Below are positions 47,691-61,158 of a stretch of 64,000 bases of DNA, in pieces. Origin of the DNA: Xestospongia bergquistia (lineage: Eukaryota; Porifera; Demospongiae; Haplosclerida; Petrosiidae). The notes below the pieces were generated by a model. That model worked only from the letters and a program-made list of their open reading frames with translations. It did not search any database and had not been told where the DNA came from. A program made the translations under genes and the position numbers. Within the stretch, counting starts at the first letter, position 1. Each line of letters starts with the position of its first letter. The stretch is from positions 18,628,446 through 18,692,445 of the forward strand of contig OZ014411.1 of assembly GCA_963965975.1 (NCBI GenBank), read 5' to 3'.

Positions 47691-50405
47691 AGTTGGTTTG
47701 CATTAATACTCTAAAGTCTTTAAATTAAAGACTTTACAAGGTTTAGACTATTGAGTGAAGTTAACTAAGTAAACAGCTCAGTATAATGGACTCTATGGGA
47801 CTAACTAAATAAACTGTTATTAACAGTTTAGTAACTTGGTTTGCATTAACACTCTAAAGTCTTTAAATTAAAGACTTTAGAAGTTTTAGACTATTGATTG
47901 AAGTTAATAAAGTAAACAGCTCAGTTTAAAGGTCTCTATGGGACTAACTAAATAAACTGTTGTTAACAGTTTAGTCAGTTGGTTTGCATTAACACTCTAA
48001 AGTCTTTAAATTAAAGACATTAGAAGTTTTAGACTATAGAGTGAAGTTAATAAAGTAAACAGCTCAGTCTAAAGGACTCTATGGGACTAACTAAATAAAC
48101 TGTTATTAAAAGTTTAGTAAGTTGCTTTGCTTTAACACTCTAAAGTCTTTAAATTAAAGACTTTAGAAGGTTTAGACTATTGAGTGAAGTTAATAAAGTA
48201 AACAGCTCAGTCTAAAGGACTCTATGGGACTAACTAAATAAACTGTTATTAAAAGTTTAGTAAGTTGCTTTGCTTTAACGCTCTAAAGTCTTTAAATTAA
48301 AGACTTTAGAAGGTTTAGACTATTGATTCAAGTTAACAAAGTAAACAGCTCAGTCTAATGGACTCTATGGGAGTAACTAAATGAACTGTTATTAACAGTT
48401 TAGTAAGTTGGTTTGCATTAATACTCTAAAGTCTTTAAATTAATGACTTTACAAGGTTTAGACTATTGAGTGAAGTTAACTAAGTAAACAGCTAAGTATA
48501 ATGGACTCTATGGGACTAACTAAATAAACTGTTATTAACAGTTTAGTAAGTTGGTTTGCATTAACAGTCTAAAGTCTTTAAATTAAAGACATTAGAAGTT
48601 TTAGACTATTGATTGAAGTTAAAAAAGTAAACAGCTCAGTCTAAAGGACTCTATGGGACTAACTAAATGAACTGTTGTTAACAGTTTAGTAAGTTGCTTT
48701 GCTTTTACACTCTAAAGTCTTTAAATTAAAGACTTTAGAAGGTTTAGACTATTGATTGAAGTTAAAAATGTAAACAGCTCAGTCTAATGGACTCTGGGAC
48801 TAACTAAATGAACTGTTATTGACAGTTTAGTAAGTTTGTTTGCATTAACACTCTGAAGTCTTTAAATTAAAGACTTTAGAAGGTTTAGACTATTGAGTGA
48901 AATTAATAAAGTAAACAGCTCAGTCTAAAGGACTCTATGGGACTAATTAAATAAACTGTTGTTAACAGTTTAGTAAGTTGGTTTGCCTTAACACACTAAA
49001 GCGTTGAAATTAAAGACTTTTGAAGGTTTGGACTATTGATTGAAGTTAACAATGTAAACAGCTCCGTCTAATGGACTCTATGGGACTAACTAAATGAACT
49101 GTTATTAACAGTTTAGTAAGTTGGTTTGCATTAACACTCTAAAGTCTTTAAATTAAAGACTTTAGAAGGTTTAGACTATTGAGTGAAGTTAATAAAGTAA
49201 ACATCTCAGTCTAAAGGCCTCTATCGGACTAACTAAATAAAATGTTATTAACAGTTTAGTAAATTGGTTTGCATTTACACTCTAAAGTCTTTAAATTAAA
49301 GACTTTAGAAGGTTTAGACTATTGAGTTAAGTTATTAAAGTAAACAGCTCAGTCTAAAGGACTCTATGGGACTAATTAAATAAACTGTTATTAACAGTAT
49401 AGTAAGTTGGTTTGCCTTAACACTCTAAAGTGTTTAAATTAAAGACTTTTGAAGGTTTGGACTATTGATTGAAGTTAACAAAGTAAACAGGTCAGTCTAA
49501 TGGACTCTATGGGAGTAACTAAATGAACTGTTATTAACAGTTTAGTAAGTTGGTTTGCATTAATACTCTAAAGTCTTTAAATTAAAGACTTTACAAGGTT
49601 TAGACTATTGAGTGAAGTTAACTAAGTAAACAGCTCAGTATAATGGACTCTATGGGACTAACTAAATAAACTGTTATTAACAGTTTAGTAAGTTGGTTTG
49701 CATTAACACTCTAAAGTCTTTAAATTAAACACTTTAGAAGTTTTAGACTATTGATTTAAGTTAATAAAGTAAACACCTCAGTCTAAAGGACTCTATGGGA
49801 CTAACTAAATGAACTGTTGTTAACAGTTTAGTAAGTTGGTTTGCATTAACACTCTAAAGTCTTTAAATTAAAGACTTTAGAAGGTTTAGACCATTGAGTG
49901 AAGTTAATAAAGTAAACAGCTCAGTCTAAAGGACTCTATGACACTAACTAAATAAACTGTTACTAAAAGTTTAGTAAGTTGCTTTGCTTTAACACTCTAA
50001 AGTCTTTAAATTAAAGACTTTAGAAGGTTTAGACTATTGATTGAAGTTAACAATGTAAAAAGCTCAGTCTAATGGACTCTATGGGACTAACTAAATGAAC
50101 TGTTATTAACAGTTTAGTAAGTTTTTTGCATTAACACTCTGAAGTCTTTAAATTAAAGACTTTAGAAGGTTTAGACTATTGAGTGAAGTTAATAAAGTAA
50201 ACAGCTCAGTCTAAAGGACTCTATGGGACTAATTAAATAAACTGTTATTAACAGTTTAGTAAGTTGGTTTGCCTTAACACTCTAAAGTGTTTAAATTAAA
50301 GACTTTTGAAGGTTTGGACTATTGATTGAAGTTAACAAAGTAAACAGCTCAGTCTAATGGACTCTATGGGAGTAACTAAATGAACTTTTATTAACAGTTT
50401 AGTAA
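47691..50405 (+). repeat. 19-unit higher-order repeat, copy 2
   Basis: Tandem copy of 44975-47690 with the same markers. It lost one unit (the TTGCACTAACAC unit near 46270 of copy 1) and gained one further on, so the total length is unchanged. A partial third copy continues to about 51300, starting again with GCATTAATACTC near 50415. Confidence 0.85.
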
Positions 50406-53400
50406 GTTGGTTTGCATTAATACTCTAAAGTCTTTAAATTAAAGACTTTACAAGGTTTAGACTATTGAGTGAAGTTAACTAAGTAAACAGCTCAGTATAA
50501 TGGACTCTATGGGACTAACTAAACAAACTGTTATTAACGGTTTAGTAATTTTGTTTGCATTAACACTCTAAAGTCTTTAAATTAAAGACTTTAGAAGTTT
50601 TAGACTATTGATTGAAGTTAATAAAGTAAACACCTCAGTCTAAAGGACTCTATGGGACTAACTAAATGAACTGTTGTTAACAGTTTAGTAAGTTGGTTTG
50701 CATTAACACTCTAAAGTCTTTAAATTAAAGACTTTAGAATGTTTAGACTATAGAGTGAAGTTAATAAAGTAAACAGCTCAGTCTAAAGGACTCTATGGCA
50801 CTAACTAAATAAACTGTTATTAAAAGTTTAGTAAGTTGCTTTGCTTTAACACTCTAAAGTCTTTAAATTAAAGACTTTAGAAGGTTTAGACTATTGATTG
50901 AAGTTAACAATGTAAACAGCTCAGTCTAATGGACTCTATGGGACTAACTAAATGAACTGTTATTAACAGTTTAGTAAGTTTGTTTGCATTAACACTCTGA
51001 AGTCTTTAAATTAAAGACTTTAGAAGGTTTAGACTATTGAGTGAAGTTAATAAAGTAAACAGCTCAGTCTAAAAGACTCTATGGGACTAACTAAATAAAC
51101 TGTTATTAACAGTTTAGTAAATTGGTTTGCACTAACACTCTAAAGTCTTTAAATTAAAGACTTTAAAAGGTTTAGACTATTGAGTGAAGTTATTAAAGTA
51201 AACAGCTCAGTCTAAAGGACTCTATGGGACTAATTAAATAAACTGTTATTAACAGTTTAGTAAGTTGGTTTGCCTTAACACTCTAAAGTGTTTAAATTAA
51301 AGACTTTTGAAGGTTTGGACTATTGATTGAAGTTAACAAAGTAAACAGCTCAGTCTAATGGACTCTATGGGACTTACTAAATGAACTGTCATTAACAGTT
51401 TAGAAGGTTGGTTTGCATTAACACTCTAAAGTCTTTAAATAAAAGACTTTAGAAGGTTTAGACTATTGAGTGAAGTGAATAAAGTAAAAAGCTCAGTCTA
51501 AAGGACTCTATGGGACTAACTATATAAACTGTTATTAACAGTTTAGTAAGTTGGTTTGCATTAACACTCTAAAGTCTTTAAATTAAAGACTTTAGAAGTT
51601 TTAGACTATTTATTGAAGTTAATAAAGTAAACAGCTCAGTCTAAAGGACTCTATGGGACTAACTAAATAAAATGTTATTAACAGTTTAGTAAGTTGATTT
51701 GCATTAACACTCTAAAGTCTTTAAATTAAAGACTTTAGAAGGCTTAGACTATTCAGTGAAGTTATTAAAGTAAACAGCTCAGTATAAAGGACTCTATGGG
51801 ATTAACTATATAAACTGTTATTAACAGTTTAGTAAGTCGCTTTGCTTTAACACTCTAAAGTCTTTAAATTAAACACTTTAGAAGGTTTAGACTATTGATT
51901 GAAGTTAACAAAGTAAACAGCTCAGTCTAATGGACTCTATGGGACTAACTAAATGAACTGATATTAACAGTTTAGCATGTTGGTTTGCATTAACAATCTA
52001 AAGTCTTTAAATTAAAGACTTTAGAAGGTTTAGACTATTGAGTGATGTTAATAAAGTAAACAGCTCAGTCTAAAGGACTCTATGGGACTAACTAAATAAA
52101 CTGTTATTAACAGTTTAGTAAGTTGGTTTGCATTAACACTCTAAAGTCTTTAAATTAAGACTTTAGAAGGTTTAGACTATTGAGTGAAATTATTAATGTA
52201 AAAAGCTCAGTCTAAAGGACTCTATCGGACTAACTATATAAACTGTTATTAACAGTTTAGTAAGTTGGTTTTGCCTTAACACTCTAAAGTCTTCAAATTA
52301 AAGACTTTAGAATGTTTAGACTATTGATTGAAGTTAACAATGTAAACAGCTTAGTCTAAAGGACTCTATGGGACTAACCAAATGAACTGTTATTAACAGT
52401 TTAGTAAGTTGGTTTGTATTAATAACTAAAGTCTTTAAATTAAAGACTTGAGAAGGTTTAGACTATTGAGTGAAGTTAATAAAGTAAACAGCTCAGTCTA
52501 GAGGACTCTATGGGACTAACTAAATAAAATGTTATTAACAGTTTAGTAAGTTGGTTTGCATTAACAATTTAAAGTCTTTAAATTAAAGACTTTAGAAGGC
52601 TTAGACTATTGAGATAAGTTATTAAAGTAAACAGCTCAGTCTAAAGGACTCTATGGGACTAACTAAATAAACTGTTATTAACAGTTTTGTAAGTTGGTTT
52701 GCCTTAACACTCTAAAGTGTTTAAATTAAAGACTTTTGAAGGTTTGGACTGTTGATTAAAGTTAACAAAGTAAACAGCTCAGTCTAATGGACTCTTTGGG
52801 ACTAACTAAATCAATTGTTATTAACAGTTTAGTAAGTTTTTTTGCATTAACAGTCTAAAGTCTTTATATTAAAGACATTAGAAGGGTTAGACTATTGATT
52901 GAAGTTAAGAAAGTAAACAGCTCAGTCTAAGGGACTCTATGGGACTAACTAAATGAACTTTTATTAACAGTTTAGTAAGTTGGTTTGCATTAACACTCTA
53001 AAGTCTTTAAATTAAAGACTTTAGAGGGTTTAGACTATTGAGTGAAGTTAACTAAGTAAACAGCTCGGTCTAAAGGACTCTATGGGACTAACTAAATGAA
53101 CTGTTATTAATAGTTTAGTAAGTTGGTTTGCCTTAACACTCTAAAGTCTTTAAATTAAAGACTTTAGAAGGTTTAGACTATTGAGTGTAGTTAATAAAGT
53201 AAACAGCTCAGTCTAAAGGATTCTATGGGACTAACTGAATGAACTGTTATTAACAGTTTAGTAAGTTGGTTTGCCTTAACACTCTATAGTCTTTAAATTA
53301 AAGACTTTAGAAGGTTTAGACTATTGAGTGAAGTTAATAAAGTAAACAGCTCAGTCTAAAGGACTCTATGGGACTAACTAAATAAACTGTCATTAACAGT

Positions 53401-54839
53401 TTAGTAAGTGGCTTTGCTTTAACACTGTAAAGTCTTTAAATTAAAGACTTTAGAATTTTTAGACTATTGATTGAAGTTAACAAAGTAAACAGCTCAGTCT
53501 AATGGACTCTATGGGACTAACTAAATCAACCGTTATTAACAATTTAGCAAGTTGGTTTGCATTAACAATCTAAAGTCTTTAAATTAAAGGCTTTAGAAGG
53601 TTTAGACTATTGAGTGAAGTTAATATAGTAAACAGCTCAGTCTAAAGGACTCTACGGGACTAAATAAATAAACTCTTAATAACAATTTAGTTAGTTGCTT
53701 TGCTTTAACTCTCTAAACTCTTTAAATTAAAGACTTTAGAAGGTTTAGACTATTGATTGAAGTTAACAAAGTAAACAGCTCAGTCTAATGGACTCTATGG
53801 GACTAACTAAGTGAACTGTTATTAACGGTTTAGTAAGGTGGTTTGCATTAACAATCTAAAGTCTTTAAATTAAAGACTTTAGAAGGTTTAGACTATTGAG
53901 TAAAGTTAATAAAGTAAACAGCTCAGTCTAAAGGACTCTATGGGACTAACTAAATAAACTGCTATTAACAGTTTTGTAAGCTGGTTTGCATTAACAGTCT
54001 AAAGTCTTTAAATTAAAGACTTTAGAAGGTTTAGACTATTGATTGAAGTTAATAAAGTAAACAGCTCAGTCTAAAGGACTGTATGGGACTAACTAAATAA
54101 ACTGTTATTAACAGTTTAGTAAGTTGCTTTGCTTTAACAATCTAAAGTCTTTAAATTAATAACTTCAGAAGGTTTAGACTATTGATTGAAGTTAACAAAG
54201 TAAACAGCTCAGTCTAATGGACTCTATGGGACTAACTAAATGAACTGTTATTAACTGTTTAGCAAGTTGGTTTGAATTAACAATATAAACTCTTAAAATT
54301 AAAGACTTTAGAAGGTTTAGACTATTGAGTGAAGTTAATAAAGTAAAAAGCTCAGTCTAAAGGACTCTATGGGACTAACTATATAAACTGTTATTAACAG
54401 TTTAGTAAGTTGGTTTGCATTAACACTCTAAAGTCTTTAAATTAAAGACTTTAAAAGGTTTAGACTATTGAGTGAAGTTATTAAGGTAAACAGCTCAGTC
54501 TAAAGGACTCTATGGGACTAACTATATAAACAGTTATTAAAAGTTTAGTAAGTTGGTTTTGCCTTAACACTCTAAAGTCTTTAAGTTAAAGACTTTAGAA
54601 TGTTTAGACTATTGATTGAAGTTAACAAAGTAAACAGCTCAGTCTAAAGGACTCTATGGTACTAACTAAATGAACTGTTATTAACAGTTTAGTAAGTTGG
54701 TTTGCATTAATACTCTAAAGTCTTTAAATTAAAGACTTTAGAAGGTTTAGACTGTTGAGTGAAGTTAACTAAGTAAACAGCTTAGTCTAATGGACTCTAT
54801 GGGAGTAACTAAATAAACAGTTTTTAACAGTTTACTAAG

Positions 54840-57413
54840 TTGGTTTGCATTAACACTCTAAAGTCTTTAAATTAAAGACTTTAGAAGTTTTAGACTATTG
54901 ATTGAAGTTAATAAAGTAAACAGCTCAGTCTAAAGGACTCTATGGGACTAACTAAATAAACTGATGTTAACAGTTTAGTAAAATGGTTTGCATTAACAAT
55001 CTAAAATCTTTAAATTAAAGACTTTGGAAGGTTTAGACTTTTGAGTAAAGTTAATAAAGTAAACAGCTCAGTCTAAAGGACTCCATGGGACTAACTAACT
55101 AAGCTGTTATTAAAAGTTTAGTAAGTTGCTTTGCTTTAATCCTCTAAAGTCTTTAAATTAAAGACTTTAGAAGATTTAGACTATTGATTGAAGTTAACAA
55201 AGTAAACAGTTCAGTCTAATGGACCCTATGGGACTAACTAAATGAACTTTTATTAACAGTTTAGTAAGTTTGTTTGCATTAACACTCTAAAGTCTTTAAA
55301 TTAAAGACTTTAGAAGGTTTAGACTATTGAGTGAAGTTAATAAAGTAAACAGCTCAGTCTAAAGGACTCTATGGGAGTAACTAAATAAACTGTTATTAAC
55401 AGTTTAGTAAGTTGGTTTGCATTAACACTCTAAAGTCTTTAAATTAAAGAGTTTAGAAGGTTTAGACTATTGAGTGAAGTTATTAAAGTAAACAGCTGAG
55501 TCTAAAGGACTCTATGGGACTAATTAAATAAACTGTTATTAACAGTTTAGTAAGTTGGTTTGCCTTAACACTCTAAAGTGTTTAAATTAAAGACTTTTTA
55601 AGGTTTGGACTATTCATTGAAGTTAACAAAGTAAACAGCTCAGTCTAATGGACTCTATGGGACTAATTAAATGAACTGTTATTAACAGTTTAGTAAGTTG
55701 GTTTGCATTAACACTCTAAAGTCTTTAAATTAAAGACTTTAGAAGGTTTAGACTATTGAGTGAAGTTAACAAAGTAAACAGCTCAGTCTAAAGGACTCTA
55801 TGGGACTAATTAAATAAACTGTTATTAACAGTTTAGTAAGTTGGTTTGCATTAACACTCTAAAGTCTTTAAATTAATGACTTTAGAAGGTTTAGACTGTT
55901 TAGTGAAGTTAATAATGTAAACAGCTCACTCTAAAGGACTCTATGGGACTAACTAAATAAACTCTTATTAACAGTTTGGTTAGTTGGTTTGCATTAAGAC
56001 TCTAAAGTCTTTAAATTAAAGACTTTAGAAGTTTTAGACTATTGAGTGAAGTTAATAAAGTAAACAGCTCAGTCTAAAGGACTCTATGGGACTAACTAAA
56101 TAAACTGTTATTAACAGTTTAGTAAGTTGGTTTGCATTAACACTCTAAAGTCTTTAAATTAAAGAGTTTAGAAGGTTTAGACTATTGAATGAAGTTATTA
56201 AAGTAAACAGCTCAGTCTAAAGGACTCTATGGGACTAATTAAATAAACTGTTATTAACAGTTTAGTAAGTTGGTTTGCCTTAACACTCTAAAGTGTTTAA
56301 ATTAAAGACTTTTTAAGGTTTGGACTATTCATTGAAGTTAACAAAGTAAACAGCTCAGTCTAATGGACTCTATGGGACTAACTAAATGAACTTTTATTAA
56401 CAGTTTAGTAAGTTGGTTTGCATTAACACTCTAAAGTCTTTAAATTAAAGACTTTAGAAGGTTTAGACTATTGAGTGAAGTTAATAAAGTAAACAGCTCA
56501 GTCTAAAGGATTCTATGGGACTAACTAAATAAACTGTTATTAACAGTTTAGTAAGTTGGTTTGCCTTAACACTCTAAAGTCTTTAAATTAAAGACTTTAG
56601 AAGGTTTAGACTGTTTAGTGAAGTTAATAATGTAAGCAGCTCAGTCTAAAGGACTCTACGGGACTAACTAAATAAACTGTTATTAACAGTTTGGTTAGTT
56701 GGTTTGCATTAAGACTCTAAAGTCTTTAAATTAAAGACTTTAGAAGTTTTAGACTATTGAGTGAAGTTAATAAAGTAAACAGCTCAGTCTAAAGGACTCT
56801 ATGGGACTAACTAAATAAATTGTTATTAACAGTTTAGTAAGTTGGTTTGCATTAACACTCTAAAGTCTTTAAATTAACGACTTTAGAAGGTTTAGACTAT
56901 TGAGTGAAGTTAATAAAGTAAACAGCTAAGTCTAATGGACTCTATGGCACTAACTAAATAAACTGTTATTAACAGTTTAGTAACTTGGTTTGCCTTAACA
57001 CTCTAAAGTCTTTAAATTAAAGACTTTAGAAGGTTTAGACTATTGAGTGAAGTTAATAATGTAAACAGCTCAGTCTAAAGGACTTCATGTGACTAAATAA
57101 ATAAACTGTTATTAACAGTTTAGTTAGTTGGTTTGCACTAAGACTCTAAAGTCTTTAAATTAAAGACTTTAGAAGGTTTAGACTATTGAGTGAAGTTGAT
57201 AAAGTTAACAGCTCAGTCTAAAGGACTCTACGGGACTAACTAAATAAACTGTTATTAACAGTTTAGTAAGTTGGTTTGCATTAACACTATAAAGTCTTTA
57301 ATTTAAAGACTTTAGAAGGTTTAGACTATTGAGTGAAGTTCTTAATGTAAACAGCTTAGTCTAATGGACTCCATGGGACTAACTAAATAAACTGTTATTA
57401 ACAGTTTAGTAAG
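54840..57413 (+). repeat. 18-unit higher-order repeat, copy 1
   Basis: Markers AACTGATGTTAACAG with AGTAAAATGG and CTAAAATCTTT (54961 and 57535) and the pair of ACTTTTTAAGGTTTGG / ATTCATTG units (about 55590 and 56310, then 58164 and 58884) repeat at 2574 bp. Within the block, a 5-unit (about 720 bp) sub-repeat carries the TTTTTAAGG unit twice. Confidence 0.85.
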
Positions 57414-59990
57414 TTGGTTTGCGTTAACACTCTAAAGTCTTTAAATTAAAGACTTTAGAAGTTTTAGACTATTGATTGAAGTTAATAAAGTAAACAGCTC
57501 AGTCTAAAGGACTCTATGGGACTAACTAAATAAACTGATGTTAACAGTTTAGTAAAATGGTTTGCATTAACAATCTAAAATCTTTAAATTAAAGACTTTA
57601 GAAGGTTTAGACTATTGAGTGAAGTTAATAAAGTAAACAGCTCAGTCTAAAGGACTCCATGGGACTAACTAACTAAACTGTTATTAAAAGTTTAGTAAGT
57701 TGCTTTGCTTTAATCCTCTAAAGTCTTTAAATTAAAGACTTTAGAAGGTTTACACTATTGATTGAAGTTAACAAAGTAAACAGTTCAGTCTAGTGGACTC
57801 TATGGGACTAACTAAATGAACTGTTATTAACAGTTTAGTAAGTTTGTTTGCATTAACACTCTAAAGTCTTTAAATTAAAGACTTTAGAAGGTTTAGACTA
57901 TTGAGTGAAGTTAATAAGGTAAACAGCTCAGTCTAAAGGACTCTATGGGACTAACTAAATAAACTGTTATTAACAGTTTAGTAAGTTGGTTTGCATTAAC
58001 ACTCCAAAGTCGTTAAATTAAAGAGTTTAGAAGATTTAGACTATTGAGTGAAGTTATTAAAGTAAACAGCTCAGTCTAAAGGACTCTATGGGACTAATTA
58101 AATGAACTGTTATTAACAGTTTAGTAAGTTGGTTTGCCTTAACACTCTAAAGTGTTTAAATTAAAGACTTTTTAAGGTTTGGACTATTCATTGAAGTTAA
58201 CAAAGTAAACAGCTCAGTCTAATGGACTCTATGGGACTAACTAAATGAACTGTTATTAACAGTTTAGTAAGTTGGTTTGCATTAACACTCTAAAGTCTTT
58301 AAATTAAAGACTTTAGAAGGCTTAGACTATTGAGTGAAGTTAACAAAGTAAACAGCTCAGTCTAAACGACTCTATGGGACTAACTAAATAAACTGTTATT
58401 AACAGTTTAGTAAGTTGGTTTGCCTTAACACTCTAAAGTCTTTAAATTAAAGACTTTAGAAGGTTTAGACTGTTTAGTGAAGTTAATAATGTAAACAGCT
58501 CAGTCTAAAGGACTCTATGGGACTAACTAAATAAACTGTTATTAACAGTTTGGTTGGTTGGTTTGCATTAACACTCTAAAGTCTTTAAATTAAAGACTTT
58601 AGAAGTTTTAGACTATTGAGTGAAGTTAATAAAGTAAACAGCTCAGTCTAAAGGACTCTATGGGACTAACTAAATAAACTGTTATTAACAGTTTAGTAAG
58701 TTTGTTTGCATTAACACTCTAAAGTCTTTAAATTAAAGAGTTTAGAAGGTCTAGACTATTGAGTGAAGTTATTAAAGTAAACAGCTCAGTCTAAAGGACT
58801 CTATGGGACTAATTAAATAAACTGTTATTAACAGTTTAGTAAGTTGGTTTGCCTTAACACTCTAAAGTGTTTAAATTAAAGACTTTTTAAGGTTTGGACT
58901 ATTCATTGAAGTTAACAAGGTAAACAGCTCAGTCTAATGGACTCTATGGGACTAACTAAATGAAATGTCATCAACAGTTTAGTAAGTTGGTTTGCATTAA
59001 CACTCTAAAGTCTTTAAATTAACGACTTTAGAAGGTTTAGACTATTGAGTGAAGTTAATAACGTAAACAGCTAAGTCTAATGGACTCTATGGCACTAACT
59101 AAGTAAACTGTTATTAACAGTTTAGTAACTTGGTTTGCCTTAACACTCTAAAGTCTTTAAATTAAAGACTTTAGAAGGTTTAGACTATTGAGTGAAGTTA
59201 ATAATGTAAACAGCTCAGTCTAAAGGACTCTATGGGACTAACTAAATAAACTGTTATTAACAGTTTGGTTAGTTGGTTTGCATTAAGACTCTAAAGTCTT
59301 TAAATTAAAGACTTTTTAAAGGTTTAGACTATTGAGTGAAGTTAACAAAGTAAACAGCTCAGTCTAAAGGACTCTATGGGACTAACTAAATAAACTGTTA
59401 TTAACAGTTTAGTAAGTTGGTTTGCATCAAAAAACTAAACTCTTTAAATTAAAGACTTTAGAAGGCTTAGACTATTGAGTGAAGTTATTAATGTAAACAG
59501 CTCAGTCTAAAGGACTCTATGGGACTAACTATATAAACTGTTATTAACAGTTTAGTAAGTATGTTTTGCCTTAACACTCTAAAGTCTTTAAATTAAGGAC
59601 TTTAGAATGTTTAGAGTACTGATTGAAGTTAACAAAGTAAACAGCTCAGTCTAAAGGAGTCTATGGGACTAACTAAATGAACTGTTATTAACAGTTTAGT
59701 AAGTTGGTTTGCAATAATACTCTAAAGTGTTTAAATTAAAGACTTTAGAAGGTTTAGACTATTGAGTGATGTTAACTAAGTAAACAGCTCAGTCTAATGG
59801 ACTCTATGGGACTGACTAAATAAACTGTTATTAACAGTTTAGTAAGTTGGTTTGCATTAACACTCCAAAGTCTTTAAATTAAAGACTTTAGAAGTTTTAG
59901 ACTATTGAGTGAAGTTAATAAAGTAAAGAGCTCAGTCTAAAGGACTCTATGGGACTAACTAAATAAACTGTTGTTAACAGTTTATTAAGT
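57414..59990 (+). repeat. 18-unit higher-order repeat, copy 2
   Basis: Second copy of 54840-57413. The AATTAACGAC / GCTAAGTC / TAACTTGG units lie at about 59015 rather than the expected position, at an offset near 2142 bp. This means three units were lost in this copy relative to the first. Its end overlaps the start of the 13-unit repeat. Confidence 0.78.
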
Positions 59991-61158
59991 TGGTTTGCAT
60001 TAACACTCTAAAGTCTTTAAATTAAAGACTTTAGAAGGTTAGACTATTGAGTGAAGTTAATAAAGTCAACAGCTCAATCTAAAGGACTCTATGGGACTAG
60101 CTAAATAAACTGTTATTAACAGTTTAGTAAGTTGGTTTGCATTAACACTCTAAAGTCTTTCAACTAAAGACTTTAGAAGGTTTAGACTATTGAGTGAAGT
60201 TAATAAAGTAAACAGCTCAGTCTAAAGGACTCTATTGGACTAACTAAATAAACTGTTATTAACAGTTTAGTAAGTTGGTTTGCCTTAACACTCTAAAGTC
60301 TTTAAATTAAAGACTTTAGAAGTTTAGACTATTGAGTGATTTTAATAATGTAAACAGCTCAGTCTAAAGGACTCTATGGGACTAACTAAATAAACTGTTA
60401 TTAACAGTTTGGTTAGTTTGTTTGCATTAACACTCTAAAGTCTTTAAATTAAAGACTTTAGAAGGTTTAGACTATTGAGTGAAGTTAATAAAGTAAACAG
60501 CTCAGTCTAAAGGACTCTATGGGACTAACTAAATAAACTGTCATTAACAGTTTAGTAAGTTGGTTTGCATTAATACTCTAAAGTCTTTAAATTAAAGACT
60601 TTAGAAGGTTTAGACTATTGAGTGAAGTTAATAAAGTAAACAGCTCAGTCTAAAGGACTGTGTGGGACGAACTAAAAAAACTGGTATTAACAGTTTAGTT
60701 AGTTGCTTTGCCTTAACACTCTAAAGTCTTTAAATTAAAGGCTTAGAAGGTTTAGACTATTGAGTGAAGTTAATAAAGTAAAAAGCTCAGTCTAATGGAC
60801 TCTCTGGGACTAACTAAATAAACTGTTATTAACAGTTTAGTAAGTTGCTTTGCTTTAACGGTCTAAAGTCTTTAAATTAAAGACTTTAGAAGGCTTAGAC
60901 TGTTGATTGAAGTTAACAAAGTAAACAGCTCAGTCTAATGGACTCTATGGGACTAACTAAATGAACTGTTATTAACAGTTTAGCAAGTTGGTTTGCATTA
61001 ACAATCTAAAGTCTTTAAATTAAAGACTTTTTAAAGGTTTAGACTATTGAGTGAAGTTAATAAAGTAAACAGCTCAGTCTAAAGGACTCTATGGGACTAA
61101 CTAAATAAACTGTTATTAACAGTTTGGTTAGTTGGTTTGCATTAAGACTCTAAAGTCT
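59300..61158 (+). repeat. 13-unit higher-order repeat, copy 1
   Basis: Markers GACTTTTTAAAGG (59310) and GCATCAAAAAACTAAACTC (59424), followed by AATTAAGGAC with TTTAGAGTACTGA (about 59594). They recur at 61169, 61283 and 61453, an offset of 1859 bp or 13 units. Confidence 0.85.
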
